Assembly: GCA_020796225.1 (NCBI GenBank)
Contig: CM036755.1
Coordinates: forward strand, 66,470,049 to 66,534,048
Length of the DNA stretch: 64,000 nucleotides
Origin: Arion vulgaris
Lineage: Eukaryota > Mollusca > Gastropoda > Stylommatophora > Arionidae
Reading direction: 5' to 3'
The position numbers were made by a program, and so were the translations under genes. Positions 53,600 through 63,725 of the stretch are shown one piece after another (position 1 is the first letter of the stretch; the number at the start of each line of letters is the position of its first letter). The notes under the pieces are model-generated. The model saw only the letters and a list, made by a program, of their open reading frames with translations. It was not told the DNA's origin and did no database searches.

Positions 53600-54620
53600 T
53601 TATCATTTTTCGAACATGTAATGAGAAAATGAGGTTTAGAACACAGTAACCGCCGGCAAAATCAATGGCGAACGAAATAGAGGACTGCAAAAAGAGAATT
53701 CGAGTTTCATGGCATGCAAGAAATGTTAAAAACAGAATTAAAAGTCGGCACTCAGGACAAACATGAAAGAATAAAATGAAAGCTTTTGAAACAAGGTGTC
53801 ACAGAAACCTTCTTAGAACATCATTGATAGAGAAGAGAAAAAACAAAGACATCCTACAAGACCTGTATATCTGGGGGCATTGACGCATAAACCAATGATG
53901 TCCCGGAAGATGAAATCATCTTAGAACATCATTGATAGAGAAGAGAAAAAAAGACATCCTACAAGACCTGTATATCTGGGGGCATTGACGCATAAACCAA
54001 TGATGTCCCGGAAGATGAAATCATCTTAGAACATCATTGATAGAGAAGAGAAAAAACAAAGACATCCACAAGACCTGTATATCTGGGGCATTGACGTCAT
54101 AAAACCAATGATGTCCCGGAAGATGAAATCATCTTAGAACATCATTGATAGAGAGAGAATAAAACAAAGACATCCTACAAGACCTGTATATCTGGGCATT
54201 GACGATAAACCAATGATGTCCCGGAAGATGAAATCATCTTAAAACATCATTGATAGAGAAGAGAAAAAAACAAAGACATCCTACAAGACCTGTATATCTG
54301 GGGGCATTGACGCATAAACCAATGATGTCCCGGAAGATGAAATCATCTTAAAACATCATTGATAGAGAAGAGAAAAAAACAAAGACATCCTACAAGACCT
54401 GTATATCTGGGGGCATTGGCTCATAAACCAATGATGTCCCGGAAGATGAAATATTTTCTTCACGTTCTGGAGAACAGGGCAGTGGACGACCAAGACAAAT
54501 GTGGTGGCAGGACATCAAAAAAACATTGAACATGACGCTGGAGGAGGTGGGAGAGCTGACCAGAGACATAGTTTTTCAGGAGTTTTTGATTAAAGCGACG
54601 TTCCTCAAGGGACATGCTAC
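53600..54620 (+). mobile_element. LINE fragment with internal 108-bp amplification
   Basis: The left part reads MKAFETRCHRNLLRTSLIEK then KNKDILQDLYIWG. The right part (54455-54600) reads SRSGEQGSGRPRQMWWQDIK then TLNMTLEEVGELTRD. Between them lie six copies of a 108-bp segment. The order RT tail then GRPRQMWW is the normal order of a LINE C-terminus, so the array expanded inside the element. Confidence 0.85.
53815..54455. repeat. 108-bp tandem repeat inside a LINE
   Basis: Six copies of a unit with AACATCATTGATAGAGAAGA, GACATCCTACAAGACCTGTA and ATGATGTCCCGGAAGATGAA. The third and fourth copies carry small deletions. Confidence 0.95.
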
Positions 54621-54814
54621 TGCTACTCAAGACAGACTTTTGTGTAGATTCATTAACGACTCGATATTGTACATTATGTTGATAAATGTGATGGATGAGG
54701 ATGATAACGATGTAATGATTAGGTCATACCAACCAACAGACTATTGTAGCCTTTCTTTATCTTGTTTTCTGGAGTTTTTTCGATCCAGAGCACTTGCAGC
54801 TTTCAGCCTCTTCG

Positions 54815-54965
54815 GCCGTGCATGACACGCAACCCTTCGGTTCTAGCACGAACACGTATAATCTAAAGAACCTGTAGCTTTTCTGCAGCCGCGAATTGAA
54901 CCCCGCACTCACAGAGGACTTTTTTCATCCGCGCTCGCCAACTGCTACGAACACCTGGCAGACGG
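54815..54965 (-). mobile_element. SINE family G fragment
   Basis: The reverse strand has CTGCCAGGTGTTCGTAGCAG, a B-box region GGGGTTCAATTCGCGGCTG, and CAGGTTCTTTAGATTATACG with the CGAACCGAA-type motif AACCGAAGGGTTGCGTGTC. Confidence 0.8.
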
Positions 54966-55560
54966 ACTTGCTTGTTTAAAAACTGAACGTTTTAAAACTG
55001 TGAAGATCAATGACTGATTTCATGCTATTGATATCCCATATAGCTGTATCCATCTCTTGCAGACATGGTACCACTCATCTCAGAGCATTTTACAGACTAC
55101 AACCATGTAGCCACCAACAAGCGCATTATGTGCTTTCTTAAAAGATGTATTGCTGACAAAGTCGCAGTCTGATTCGAATCCTCATTCTTCAGAACTGAAG
55201 ACAAACAGCGAGCATCTTCTACTATAGAAATCGTACTTGTTATATGATCAACAAATAAACAATGCTACAGGTAATTAAGAGCTCCTAAACAAATAAATAA
55301 ACAATGTACAGGTATTAAGAGCTCGCAACAAATAAATAAACAAACGCAGTATTCGAACCACTTATCGTATATTTCATCGGACACCAATCGCCTAACCTAG
55401 CAATACGAGCGTCATTACGAACACCAACCAGCGAGCCATTCTTTACTTTGTTATATCAATGAGTACGTTATCATTAGCATCATCAAGTAGCGTGTCCCTT
55501 CTGGAACTTTACCTCTATGACGACAGCTCTAAAAACATCTGTTATGTGCAGATTAATATC
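54966..55560. other. Unassigned intronic DNA with a short repeat
   Basis: AACAAATAAATAAACAATG and CAGGTA(A)TTAAGAGCTC recur about three times at 55250-55345. Otherwise nothing recognised. Confidence 0.5.
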
Positions 55561-55564
55561 CCGA

Positions 55565-55680
55565 CAGGGTTATTAATCCATCGCTGCAGCTGATATCTTC
55601 CTCTGTAAGAAAGAGAGCAGAGCATACGTGGTTACTCACCGAAGTGCAATGCTGATGGTCTTATCAATCAATCAATCAGG
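55565..55680 (+). repeat. Repeat family H copy
   Basis: ATCTTCCTCTGTAAGAAAGA, GTGGTTACTCACCGAAGTG and GATGGTCTTATCAATCAATC match 28210-28322. It ends 85 bp before the acceptor of the second KIF13 exon. Confidence 0.78.
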
Positions 55681-55764
55681 TACATCGTTAATAATTTCGT
55701 ACTTTGTTATCTCACTGTGTACGTACAACCTTATGTAGTCTACATTTGTTTGTTTTACCTGTAG

Positions 55765-55902
55765 GCCCAAGCAGCTCGGAACCAGAACAGAAGATTGATT
55801 ATGATTTCGCTCAACAAGAGCTAATGGAGAATGAGCTGCTGAACGATCCAGTGCAAGAAGCAATCGGAGCTATTGAGAAGCAGCATGAAGAGGATAAGCA
55901 AG
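55765..55902 (+). CDS. KIF13: KIF13-type kinesin exon, post-FHA segment
   Basis: This internal exon of 138 nt is preceded by a pyrimidine-rich tract and acceptor TTTACCTGTAG, and followed by donor AAG|GTGAGG. It enters with two bases of a codon and leaves with one (phase 1 to 1). It encodes about 45 residues, acidic and probably helical: SSSEPEQK, DYDFAQQE, NDPVQEAI, EKQHEEDKQ. From memory, KIF13B just after its FHA domain has a Tyr-Glu-Tyr-Ala-Gln patch, an Asn-Asp-Pro-Met-Gln patch and a Glu-Gln-Gln-His-Glu-Glu-Glu-Lys patch in the same order, so I assign the same gene as the FHA exon at 25.5 kb. The phase fits a direct splice from that exon, with junction codon AGC (Ser). The next exon, expected to continue the coiled coil, is not visible before 64 kb. 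A G-rich minisatellite begins right at the donor. Confidence 0.82.
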
Positions 55903-56325
55903 GTGAGGTGTTAGTTTGTGTGTTGGGAGGCGAGGAGTCTATGTGTGGGTGGGGAGGGGAAGAGGTGGTGTATGTGTGTTGGGAGGTAGGAGTCTGTGTG
56001 TGTGGGTGGGAGAGGGAGAGAGGTGGTGTGATGTGTGTTGGGAGGTGAGGAGTTTATGTGTGGGGTGGGGAGGGAAGAGGTGGTGTATGTGTGTTGGGAG
56101 GTGAGGAGTTTATGTGTGGGTGGGGAGGGGAAGAGGTGGTGTATGTGTGTTGGAAGGTGAGGAGTTTATGTGTGGGGGAAGAGGTGGTGTATGTGTGTTG
56201 GGAGGTGAGGAGTCTGTTTGTGGGGGAAGGTGAGGAGTGTGCGTGTGGGGTTAGGTGAGGAGTCAGTGTGTGTGGGGGGAGGTGAGGAGTCAGTTTGTGT
56301 GTGGGGAAGTGAGGTAGAGTTCGGA
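55903..56325 (+). repeat. G-rich minisatellite starting at the exon donor
   Basis: Irregular 40-60-bp units with GTGTTGGGAGGTGAGGAGT, TATGTGTGGGTGGGGAGGGG and AAGAGGTGGTGTATGTGTG. It begins immediately after the KIF13 exon. AG|GTGAGG, matching a 5' splice site and the real donor, recurs with GT at 56045, 56101, 56157, 56205, 56230, 56255 and 56282. Confidence 0.92.
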
Positions 56326-56734
56326 TGGTGTCATGTTCTAGAGAGTTCGTGGTGGATTGTTGTGCTTAGGTAAAGTGTGGATTGTAGTAGGAAATGAGGA
56401 TGGAAGAAAGGATGAGTATGCGTGTATTGTAATGTAGTGACAAATGGGTGTTGCTGGTGCTAGTGGATGTGATGAGGATGAGCAGGCTGTGATGTGAGTG
56501 GTAGTGATTCAGACGGCTGCTTGCTGAGTATATTAGGATGAGCAGGTGTGATTGAGTGGTAGTATTCAGACGGCTGCTTACTGAGTTTGCAGGTATGGTA
56601 AGTTACATTTTGTCAATATGGTTATTGTGTGGTTATTTTTTGCTCTGTTGCATGTGTTATTGGTTGTGATGTAGATGTTGTTAATAGTGGTATTGATAGT
56701 TTTGGTATGAGTATTGACAAAGACTGTACTGACA
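56326..56734. other. GT-rich intronic DNA with a short duplication
   Basis: ATGAGCAGG(C)TGTGAT and GTAGT(G)ATTCAGACGGCTGC occur twice at 56475-56580. No gene seen. Confidence 0.6.
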
Positions 56735-57060
56735 GTGAAGCCGCAGTAGCGTAGTTGTTAGTGAGCTCACTTATGATGCTAGTAGTCCGGGCTCAAGTCC
56801 ATAGTGGGCGTGAAATACTTGTTCGACCGTAACGGCTCTCAGGTCAACTCAACCTCAATTAAGTACCAGGAAAAGAACTGGGAAGTAAAGGCGACCTTAT
56901 TGCAACTCAACCTCAATTAAGTACCAGGAAAAGAACTGGGAAGTAAAGGCGATCAGCGTGATGTTAACCACATTGCCCATCGTGTGCCGACTGTCAATGA
57001 AAAATACAGGCCTAACACCGTATTACCCAGTATACCTCGAGGTATGAAAAGGGTACCTTT
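56735..57060 (+). mobile_element. SINE family C with internal 59-bp duplication
   Basis: The head GCAGTAGCGTAGTTGTTAGT, B-box region GGGCTCAAGTCC, body TTCGACCGTAACGGCTCTCA, and end TACCTCGAGGTATGAAAAGG. CAACTCAACCTCAATTAAGT starts at 56844 and again at 56903. Confidence 0.88.
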
Positions 57061-57235
57061 ACTTTGTTCTTTTCGTGCCAAAGGCGGCATATAGGGCAGA
57101 GGTTTTAGATCTCCATGCGATGCTGGTTCTCAGAAATACTGGGGTTTTTACGATTGAGGATTATTAGGTCTCAGATCAACCAACCATAGCAAGTAGGAAG
57201 AAAATAACACATTCCATCTTGAAACCGGAGGAAAC

Positions 57236-58528
57236 ATTGTGATTCAGCGCAGAACATACTACGTGACACAAGACCTATTGTATCCTGATTCAGCGCAGAA
57301 CATACTACGTGACACAAGACCTATTGTATCCTGAGACAGCGCAGAACATACTACGTGACACAAGACCTATTGTATCCTGAGACAGCGCAGAACATACTAC
57401 GTGACACAAGACCTATTGTATCCTGAGACAGCGCAGAACATACTACGTGACACAAGACCTATTGTATCCTGAGACAGCGCAGAACATACTACGTGACACA
57501 AGACCTATTGTATCCTGAGACAGCGCAGAACATACTACGTGACACAAGACCTATTGTATCCTGAGACAGCGCAGAACATACTACGTGACACAAGACCTAT
57601 TGTATCCTGAGACAGCCAGAACATACAGTACCAACCTTGTATCCTGAGACAGCAGAACAACTACTGACACAAGACCTATTGTATCCTGAGACAGCGCAGA
57701 ACATACTACGTGACACAAGACCTATTGTATCCTGAGACAGCGCAGAACATACTACGTGACACAAGACCTATGTTCACTGAGACAGCAGAACATACTACCA
57801 GTGACAGCGAATAGACCTATTGTATCCTTGGACGACGGACAGAACATACTACGTGACACAAGACCATTGTATCCTGAGACAGCGCAGAACATACTACGTG
57901 ACACAAGACCTATTGTATCCTGAGACAGCGCAGAACATACTACGTGACACAAGACCTATTGTATCCTGAGACAGCGCAGAACATACTACGTGACACAAGA
58001 CCTATTGTATCCTGAGACAGCGCAGAACATACTACGTGACACAAGACCTATTGTATCCTGAGACAGCGCAGAACATACTACGTGACACAAGACCTATTGT
58101 ATCCTGAGACAGCGCAGAACATACTACGTGACACAAGACCTATTGTATCCTGAGACAGCGCAGAACATACTACGTGACACAAGACCTATTGTATCCTGAG
58201 ACAGCGCAGAACATACTACGTGACGCAAGACCTATTGTATCCTGAGACAGCGCAGAACATACTACGTGACGCAAGACCTATTGTATCCTGAGACAGCGCA
58301 GAACATACTACGTGACGCAAGACCTATTGTATCCTGAGACAGCGCAGAACATACTACGTGACACAAGACCTATTGTATCCTGAGACAGCGCAGAACATAC
58401 TACGTGACACAAGACCTATTGTATCCTGAGACAGCGCAGAACATACTACGTGACACAAGACCTATTGTATCCTGAGACAGCGCAGAACATACTACGTGAC
58501 ACAAGACCTATTGTATCCTGAGACAAAG
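57236..58528. repeat. 46-bp satellite
   Basis: About 28 copies with GACAGCGCAGAACATACTAC and GTGACACAAGACCTATTGTA. Three adjacent copies carry GTGACGCAAG (58220-58325). The interior 57610-57860 is disordered. The first two units have GATTCAGCG instead of GAGACAGCG. Confidence 0.96.
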
Positions 58529-58669
58529 AGGCCAATGATGATGATATTGGCAGCGTTGATGATGCTAGTGACAGTGTTAATGTTACAGTCTGGTAATCTA
58601 TCCAATACAGCATCAGAACCATGATTAATATATACCACATCTGTGTGCTATAAACTCTATAGATCAGAG

Positions 58670-58885
58670 TGTTGCCCGCCTGCCGAGCGTGTTCTTAGCG
58701 CGTTGGACGACGGGTAACAAACCCTCGGTGAGTGCGGGTTCAATTCCGCGGGCTGGCAGAAAAAAGCCACAGGTTATCCAGATTTACGGTGTTCGTGGCA
58801 CCGAACCGAAGGGTTGCGATGTTCATGGCACCGAGCTGAAGAGCTGTAAAGCTCAAATGCTTCTGGATTGGGGGTCAGAATGCTG
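58670..58885 (+). mobile_element. SINE family G copy
   Basis: Head CTGCCGAGCGTGTTCTTAGC, B box GGGTTCAATTCCGCGGG, two 30-bp units (GGTGTTCGTGGCACCGAACC), ending AAAGCTCAAATGCTTCTGG. This is the best-preserved head of family G. Confidence 0.9.
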
Positions 58886-59160
58886 GAGTATGACAGAACA
58901 AGATATGTTCAAAGTTTTCATCTTCCATACAACGTGTCTGTGAAAGATCTTATACGTCTGAGTATACCGAGCCAAAGTTTACCTTCATTACGTGTTGGAA
59001 AGATCTGATACGTTCGAGTGCACAGAACAAGATTGTTCAAAGCTTTAATGCTTCTGATCAAGTGCTGTGCAAGACATAGCTGGAGTATGACAGAACAAGA
59101 TATGTTCAAAGTTTTCACCTTCCATACAACGTGTCTGTGAAAGATCTTATACGTATTCTG
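58880..59160. repeat. Diverged ~70-bp tandem repeat after SINE G
   Basis: GCTGGAGTATGACAGAACAA, GATATGTTCAAAGTTTTCA and GTGTCTGTGAAAGATCTTAT occur at 58881-58955 and 59079-59155, with diverged copies between. The first begins at the end of the SINE. Confidence 0.8.
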
Positions 59161-59224
59161 GCCAAATAGTATTTATTACCAAGAACTGCTTACGCAGTGC
59201 TAACAAAGCAACACGAACAACACC

Positions 59225-59580
59225 AACGCCTGAGTGGATGCCTGGGCCCAAATTGGGGTGTAAAGAATAGAACCACTGTTACCTGCCCCGCATGTCGTAA
59301 GAGGCGATGAAGGAGGTTGGGCATGGCGCTAGCTACCCCACACCGTAAAAAATACTAGATGGCTGCAGAACGGAGGGCGAACCTAGTAAACGCTAGCTGA
59401 AATCGCACACATCGCCGAAGGATAAGCACCATAGCGCCAAATGGTGCTGAAGATGTGACGTAAAACATACCAATGCTAAGGCTGAATGAATCAGATTTCT
59501 ACATGAATCGAATTTATGGCGAGATCTGGTACATCGTTCTGGGCGGTGATCTCGAGAGAGAGAGAGAGCGAGAACATTAC
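59225..59580 (+). repeat. Repeat family I, long copy, ends in (GA)n
   Basis: Starts GGGCCCAAATTGGGGTGTAA with the GTCGTAAGAGGCGATGAAGG core shared with SINE D, continues GCGAACCTAGTAAACGCTAG, CACATCGCCGAAGGATAAGC, ends GATCTCGAGAGAGAGAGAGA. Probably a SINE-like composite related to family D. Confidence 0.82.
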
Positions 59581-59639
59581 CATCATCCAAAAGAAAAGCT
59601 GGAGATAGATCGGACATATGATATGCATGAGGTAACTCT

Positions 59640-60429
59640 GTCTCGAAGACTGCACTGGGATGAATACCAGAGTGTCAACGAAAACGTTGAAGACACACAT
59701 TGACAGGTAGGACAACAGTAGAACAAGAACTGAAAGAAATGAATCATAGCTTGAACACAATACAGAGGACTATCAAGAATATAGAAAAATGGTTTGAAAT
59801 TGTTGCTGTCCTAAGCGCTAAAGACGGCACAGGCTAAAAGAGATGTGAGGGGTAGTGGGACTTTGACAGTGTTGTTAGGACATTGATACTGGACATGTTG
59901 ATAGTGTTAATGGTTATATAGACCAGAACCAACTATAAACTTATGGGCCTTCGGATTAAGGTAAGAATTATGGGAAATCAGACCACAACTACACCACATT
60001 ACTTCGCATTCCAGTAGTGGTGCATATAGACGAATTCATTTTAAATCATCACAAAATGCTAAATCGAAGTTATATTATCCAACAAGTTAAGTTTAACAAT
60101 AAGGAATATAAATGTGAATATTTTTCACCAATAAATAACCATAGACTCATAGAATTGAGTAAAATTGCAAAATAGCCTGCAGTGTTCTATCAAACATCTA
60201 TAATTTCCAGCCCCTTCTCTGATCTAGGTCAGGGATTCCCCGGTCAGTTGTCTCACCTAGTTATCTAGAGGTGGCTGTGGATAGATAGTGTTAGGAGTGC
60301 TATGTACTGATATCTATATCTTCGATATAATCCCATCTTCGTTGGCTTTGATGGTGGTCCGGTGTTAGTGCTAAGTCTAATTATAATGACTCGCTATGGT
60401 TATTTACATGGGCGAGTATATATATATAT
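59640..60429. other. Weak LINE-like sequence and unassigned DNA
   Basis: At 59705-59830 ACAGTAGAACAAGAACTGAA and GACTATCAAGAATATAGAAA could be a decayed LINE tail (TTVEQELKEMNHSLNTIQRT). 60045-60200 matches 14540-14740. The rest is not recognised. Confidence 0.45.
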
Positions 60430-60720
60430 ATATCACTAGTAAAAACTGTTATAAGACTGAAAAGATGGAGATACGTTGGGCATACTCGGGGAAGAAATTA
60501 TAAAAGAATCACAAAGCAGGCTGTGAAGTGAAAGGCAAAGGGCTCTAGAAAAAAAGGACGCCCCAGGTGAGGAAGCCCTGAAACATACTTTACTGAGAGG
60601 GGAGAAATATCGGACTCGTTTTCATAGAAGGAATTGAACGAGTTGCTCAGGACAGAGCGGTATGGATAAATTTCTTGTAGACATTATGTAACGTTTAACG
60701 GTACGAGAGGAATATATATA
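60430..60720 (+). mobile_element. LINE 3' fragment
   Basis: GATGGAGATACGTTGGGCAT, GTGAAAGGCAAAGGGCTCTAG and GAATTGAACGAGTTGCTCAG, ending AACGGTACGAGAGGAATATA, correspond to the reverse of 23513-23805. Here the tail is TA-rich. Confidence 0.85.
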
Positions 60721-60723
60721 ATT

Positions 60724-60766
<43 letters not shown>

Positions 60767-60785
60767 TGTGTGTGTGAGTGTGATT
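60724..60785. repeat. (CT)n-(GT)n microsatellite
   Basis: CTCTCTCTCT for about 40 bp followed by GTGTGTGTGTGAGTGTG. Confidence 0.97.
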
Positions 60786-61094
60786 GTGCGTGATCTTAGC
60801 GTTATTTACCGATTCCTTTCCTAATTTATTTCACTCGCTACGTTCTCCGTTCGTCTTGCAGTTTCAGCTCTGTCCACTCGTGTTCCCTCTTATTTAAATT
60901 CTCATTTCCCAGAGTGCACTAGCTGTAAGTACACGAGTTGCTCTGGATGAGGCACGACAGGATGTAATGACCTCTTGAGAAATTATCTGGACAGATCAAT
61001 GAATATTTGGTCTTGAGAGTTCTTGTTCTCTAGGCAAACTTTTCTCTGCCAAAAAAGTGGCATTTGGAGATAAAGCTTCTTTTTACAATATATG

Positions 61095-61540
61095 GACAAA
61101 TATGTGCGTGTTGATGGATGGATGGATATATAGATGGATGGATGGATGGATATATAGATGGATGGATGGATATATAGATGGATGGATAGATATATGGATG
61201 GATGGATATATAGATGATGGATGGATGGATATATAGATGGATGGATGGATGGATATATAGATGGATGGATAGATAGATGGATGGATGGATAGATGGATGG
61301 ATGGATATATAGATGGATGGATAGATATATAGATGGATGGATGGATGGATATATATATATAGATGGATGGATAGATGGATATATAGATATATAGATGGAT
61401 GGATAGATTGATGGATGGATAGATGGATGTATAGATATATGATGATGGATGGATAGATGAATGTATGATATAGATGGATGGATGGATGGATGATATAGAT
61501 GGATGGATGATAGATATATAGATTGGTGGGTGAGTGGGCG
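61095..61540. repeat. GATG/ATAT minisatellite
   Basis: Alternating GATGGATGGATGGA and TATATAGATGGATGG blocks. The reverse strand gives a spurious 199-residue His/Pro/Ser/Ile frame. Confidence 0.95.
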
Positions 61541-61629
61541 CTGAATAGATTGATTGGTGGATACAGAGCGAGCGGAGGGGGTGGTAGGGGTAGGCAGGTT
61601 GGTATGTAGACAGACAGATAGTCAGGCAT

Positions 61630-61790
61630 GAAGGTAAATTAGTTAGAGATTAAGTAGGTAGGTAGTTATGTTGGTATGCAGGTAATTAAGTAGGTAGGTA
61701 TGTTGGTAGGCTGGTAGGTAAGTAGATAGGTATGTTGATATGCAGGTAGGTAGGTATGTATGTTGGTTGGTGTGTAGGTAGGTAGGCCTA
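61630..61790. repeat. GGTA-type microsatellite
   Basis: AGGTAGGTATGTTGGTA-type repeats, likely an expansion of a 4-bp GGTA or GTAG unit. Confidence 0.92.
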
Positions 61791-62010
61791 CCTGCCCAGC
61801 GTTCTCGTAGCGCGTTGAACGACGCGTGACAAGCCCCCTGTGATTCAATTCCGCGGGCTGGCACGTTTCGCTCTCCGTTAGCCTTTGCTGTCCCCAGCCA
61901 AAACCCACAAGGCAGCAGGTTGCTATTGTCTTTCAGGGCTTCGACCCGTAGACGACCTGCCTCCCGGGCTGATGAGCGTCATCTGCCCAGGAAAGATAGA
62001 TTCGATAATC
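61790..62010. mobile_element. SINE G head (+) joined to repeat I (-)
   Basis: 61790-61866: CTGCCCAGCGTTCTCGTAGC, GATTCAATTCCGCGGGCTGG (+). 61866-62005: CGCTCTCCGTTAGCCTTTGC, AAGGCAGCAGGTTGCTATTG, TCATCTGCCCAGG (-), the reverse of 33690-33850. Confidence 0.8.
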
Positions 62011-62149
62011 TGAGGTTAGATTAAGGAAATGAATGGATAGATAAGATATAGACGGATGTATTGTGAGGTTTTTTCACAAGGTAACTGCTGTCATGTCCAA
62101 CCAGTTTCTATTAGATCCACAGAAACACAGCAAAGCAAAGGCGACGCTT

Positions 62150-62950
62150 GTCATTTGACATTTCTTCTGTGTCACTTGACATTTGTTCATCTGTGTCATT
62201 TGACATTTCTCCTGTGTCAATTACCATTTGTTCTTCTGTGTCATTTGACATTTCTCCTGTGTCAATTGCCATTTGTTTTTCTGTGTCATTTGACATTTCT
62301 CCTGTGCCATTTGACATTGTTCTTCTGTGTCATTTGTTCTTCTGTACCAGTTGGGATTTTTCCTTTTGTGTCTTTTGACATTTCTCCTGTGTCATTTGAC
62401 ATTTCTTCATCTGTGTCATTTGACATTTTTCTATGATATTTGACATTTTCTGTCTGTGACATTTGACATTTCTCCTGTCTCATTTGACATTTTCGTCTGT
62501 CATTTGACATTTCTCTGTTATGTGACATTTTCTCTGTGACATTTGACATTTCTTCTAGTGATATTTGACATTTCTTCTGTGATGATTTGACATTTCTTCT
62601 GTGATATTTGACATTTCTTCTGTGATATTTGACATTTCTTCGTCTGTAACATTTGACATTTCTTCTGTGATATTTGACATTTCTTCTCTGTAACGATTTG
62701 ACATTTCTTCTGTAACATGTGACATTTCTTCTCTGTAACATTTGACATGTCTTATCTACTCAGTGATATTATTCTAATCTCTTAAAATGTATGGTTCTGT
62801 TCCCATGACATTTCTTCTTCTGTGAGATTTGATATTTTCCGTCTGTCATTTACATTTCTGTTCTACTCATTGAGATTTTTTCTATGACTTTGACATTTAT
62901 TGTTCTTGGCCCTTTGACATTTCAATGAATGTCTTTGCTTTTTCTTCGTT
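62150..62950. repeat. ~21-bp satellite
   Basis: Copies of TGTGTCATTTGACATTTCTTC and TGTGACATTTGACATTTC with unit length 15-30 bp. Dense to 62760 and decaying afterwards. Confidence 0.93.
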
Positions 62951-63254
62951 CTGTGACATGTACAACGTTTTACTAATGAAATATCTCATTGTCAGCTATT
63001 TTCAGATTTGTCTATGTTGTACTTGTCTTTTAAATCATATTCGTGAAGCTTGTCCACTTTTTGATTGATCACCATGATTGTTCAGTCTGGCTCTTTGATG
63101 TCTATTTTATTGCTAGAAAATCTAATCACGTTACCGTACTAATGCCTTTATTGATTTTTTTAGTATCTTTTTCTCGTGTGACAGTAGTTTTTGTATGTTG
63201 CAGACTTCTGAATAATAAGTTGATAGAACTTTGTGATCTGTAACATATTTTTTT

Positions 63255-63725
63255 GTATGGTTCAAATTCCTCTATTCTAAGGAGATGAACATGATTTATC
63301 ACCTGGTCCATGAATGGTCCACATTTCTCTATAATAAATAGATGAACATGGTTTATCACCTGGTCCATGAATGGTCCACATTTCTCTATAATAAATAAAT
63401 GAACATGGTTTATCACCTGGTCCATGAATGGTCCACATTTCTCTATAATAAATAAATGAACATGGTTTATCACCTGGTCTATGAATGGTCCACATTTCTC
63501 TATAATAAATAAATGAACATGGTTTATCACCTGGTCTATGAATGGTCCACATTTCTCTATAATAAATAAATGAACATGGTTTATCACCTGGTCCATGAAT
63601 GGTCCACATTTCTCTATAATAAATAGATGAACATGGTTTATCACCTGGTCCGTGTATGATCCACATTTCTCTGTAATAAATAGATGGAGCTGATTCATCA
63701 ACAGGTCCATGAATGGTTCAGATTT
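63255..63725. repeat. 57-bp satellite
   Basis: About eight copies with CATGGTTTATCACCTGGTCC, GAATGGTCCACATTTCTC and ATAATAAATAAATGAA. The outer units are diverged. Multiple-of-three length gives long repeated frames on the reverse strand, considered non-coding. Confidence 0.95.

Larger units (their letters stand above)
25636..55764 (+). other. Inferred 30.1-kb KIF13 intron (phase 1)
   Basis: The two KIF13 exons have compatible phases (1 and 1), and no exon-like open segment with good splice sites was found between them. The interval begins GTAAGTAG and ends TTTACCTGTAG, a standard GT-AG pair. It contains only transposon fragments, satellites and unassigned AT-rich DNA. An alternative or very short exon inside it cannot be excluded without RNA evidence. 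Confidence 0.65.

Noticed and set aside
61030..61629. 199-residue reverse-strand frame rich in His, Pro, Ser, Ile
   Set aside because: Translation of GATG/ATAT microsatellite DNA.
63126..63710. 194-residue and 129-residue overlapping reverse-strand repeat frames
   Set aside because: Product of the 57-bp satellite, whose length is divisible by three; two frames are open at once.
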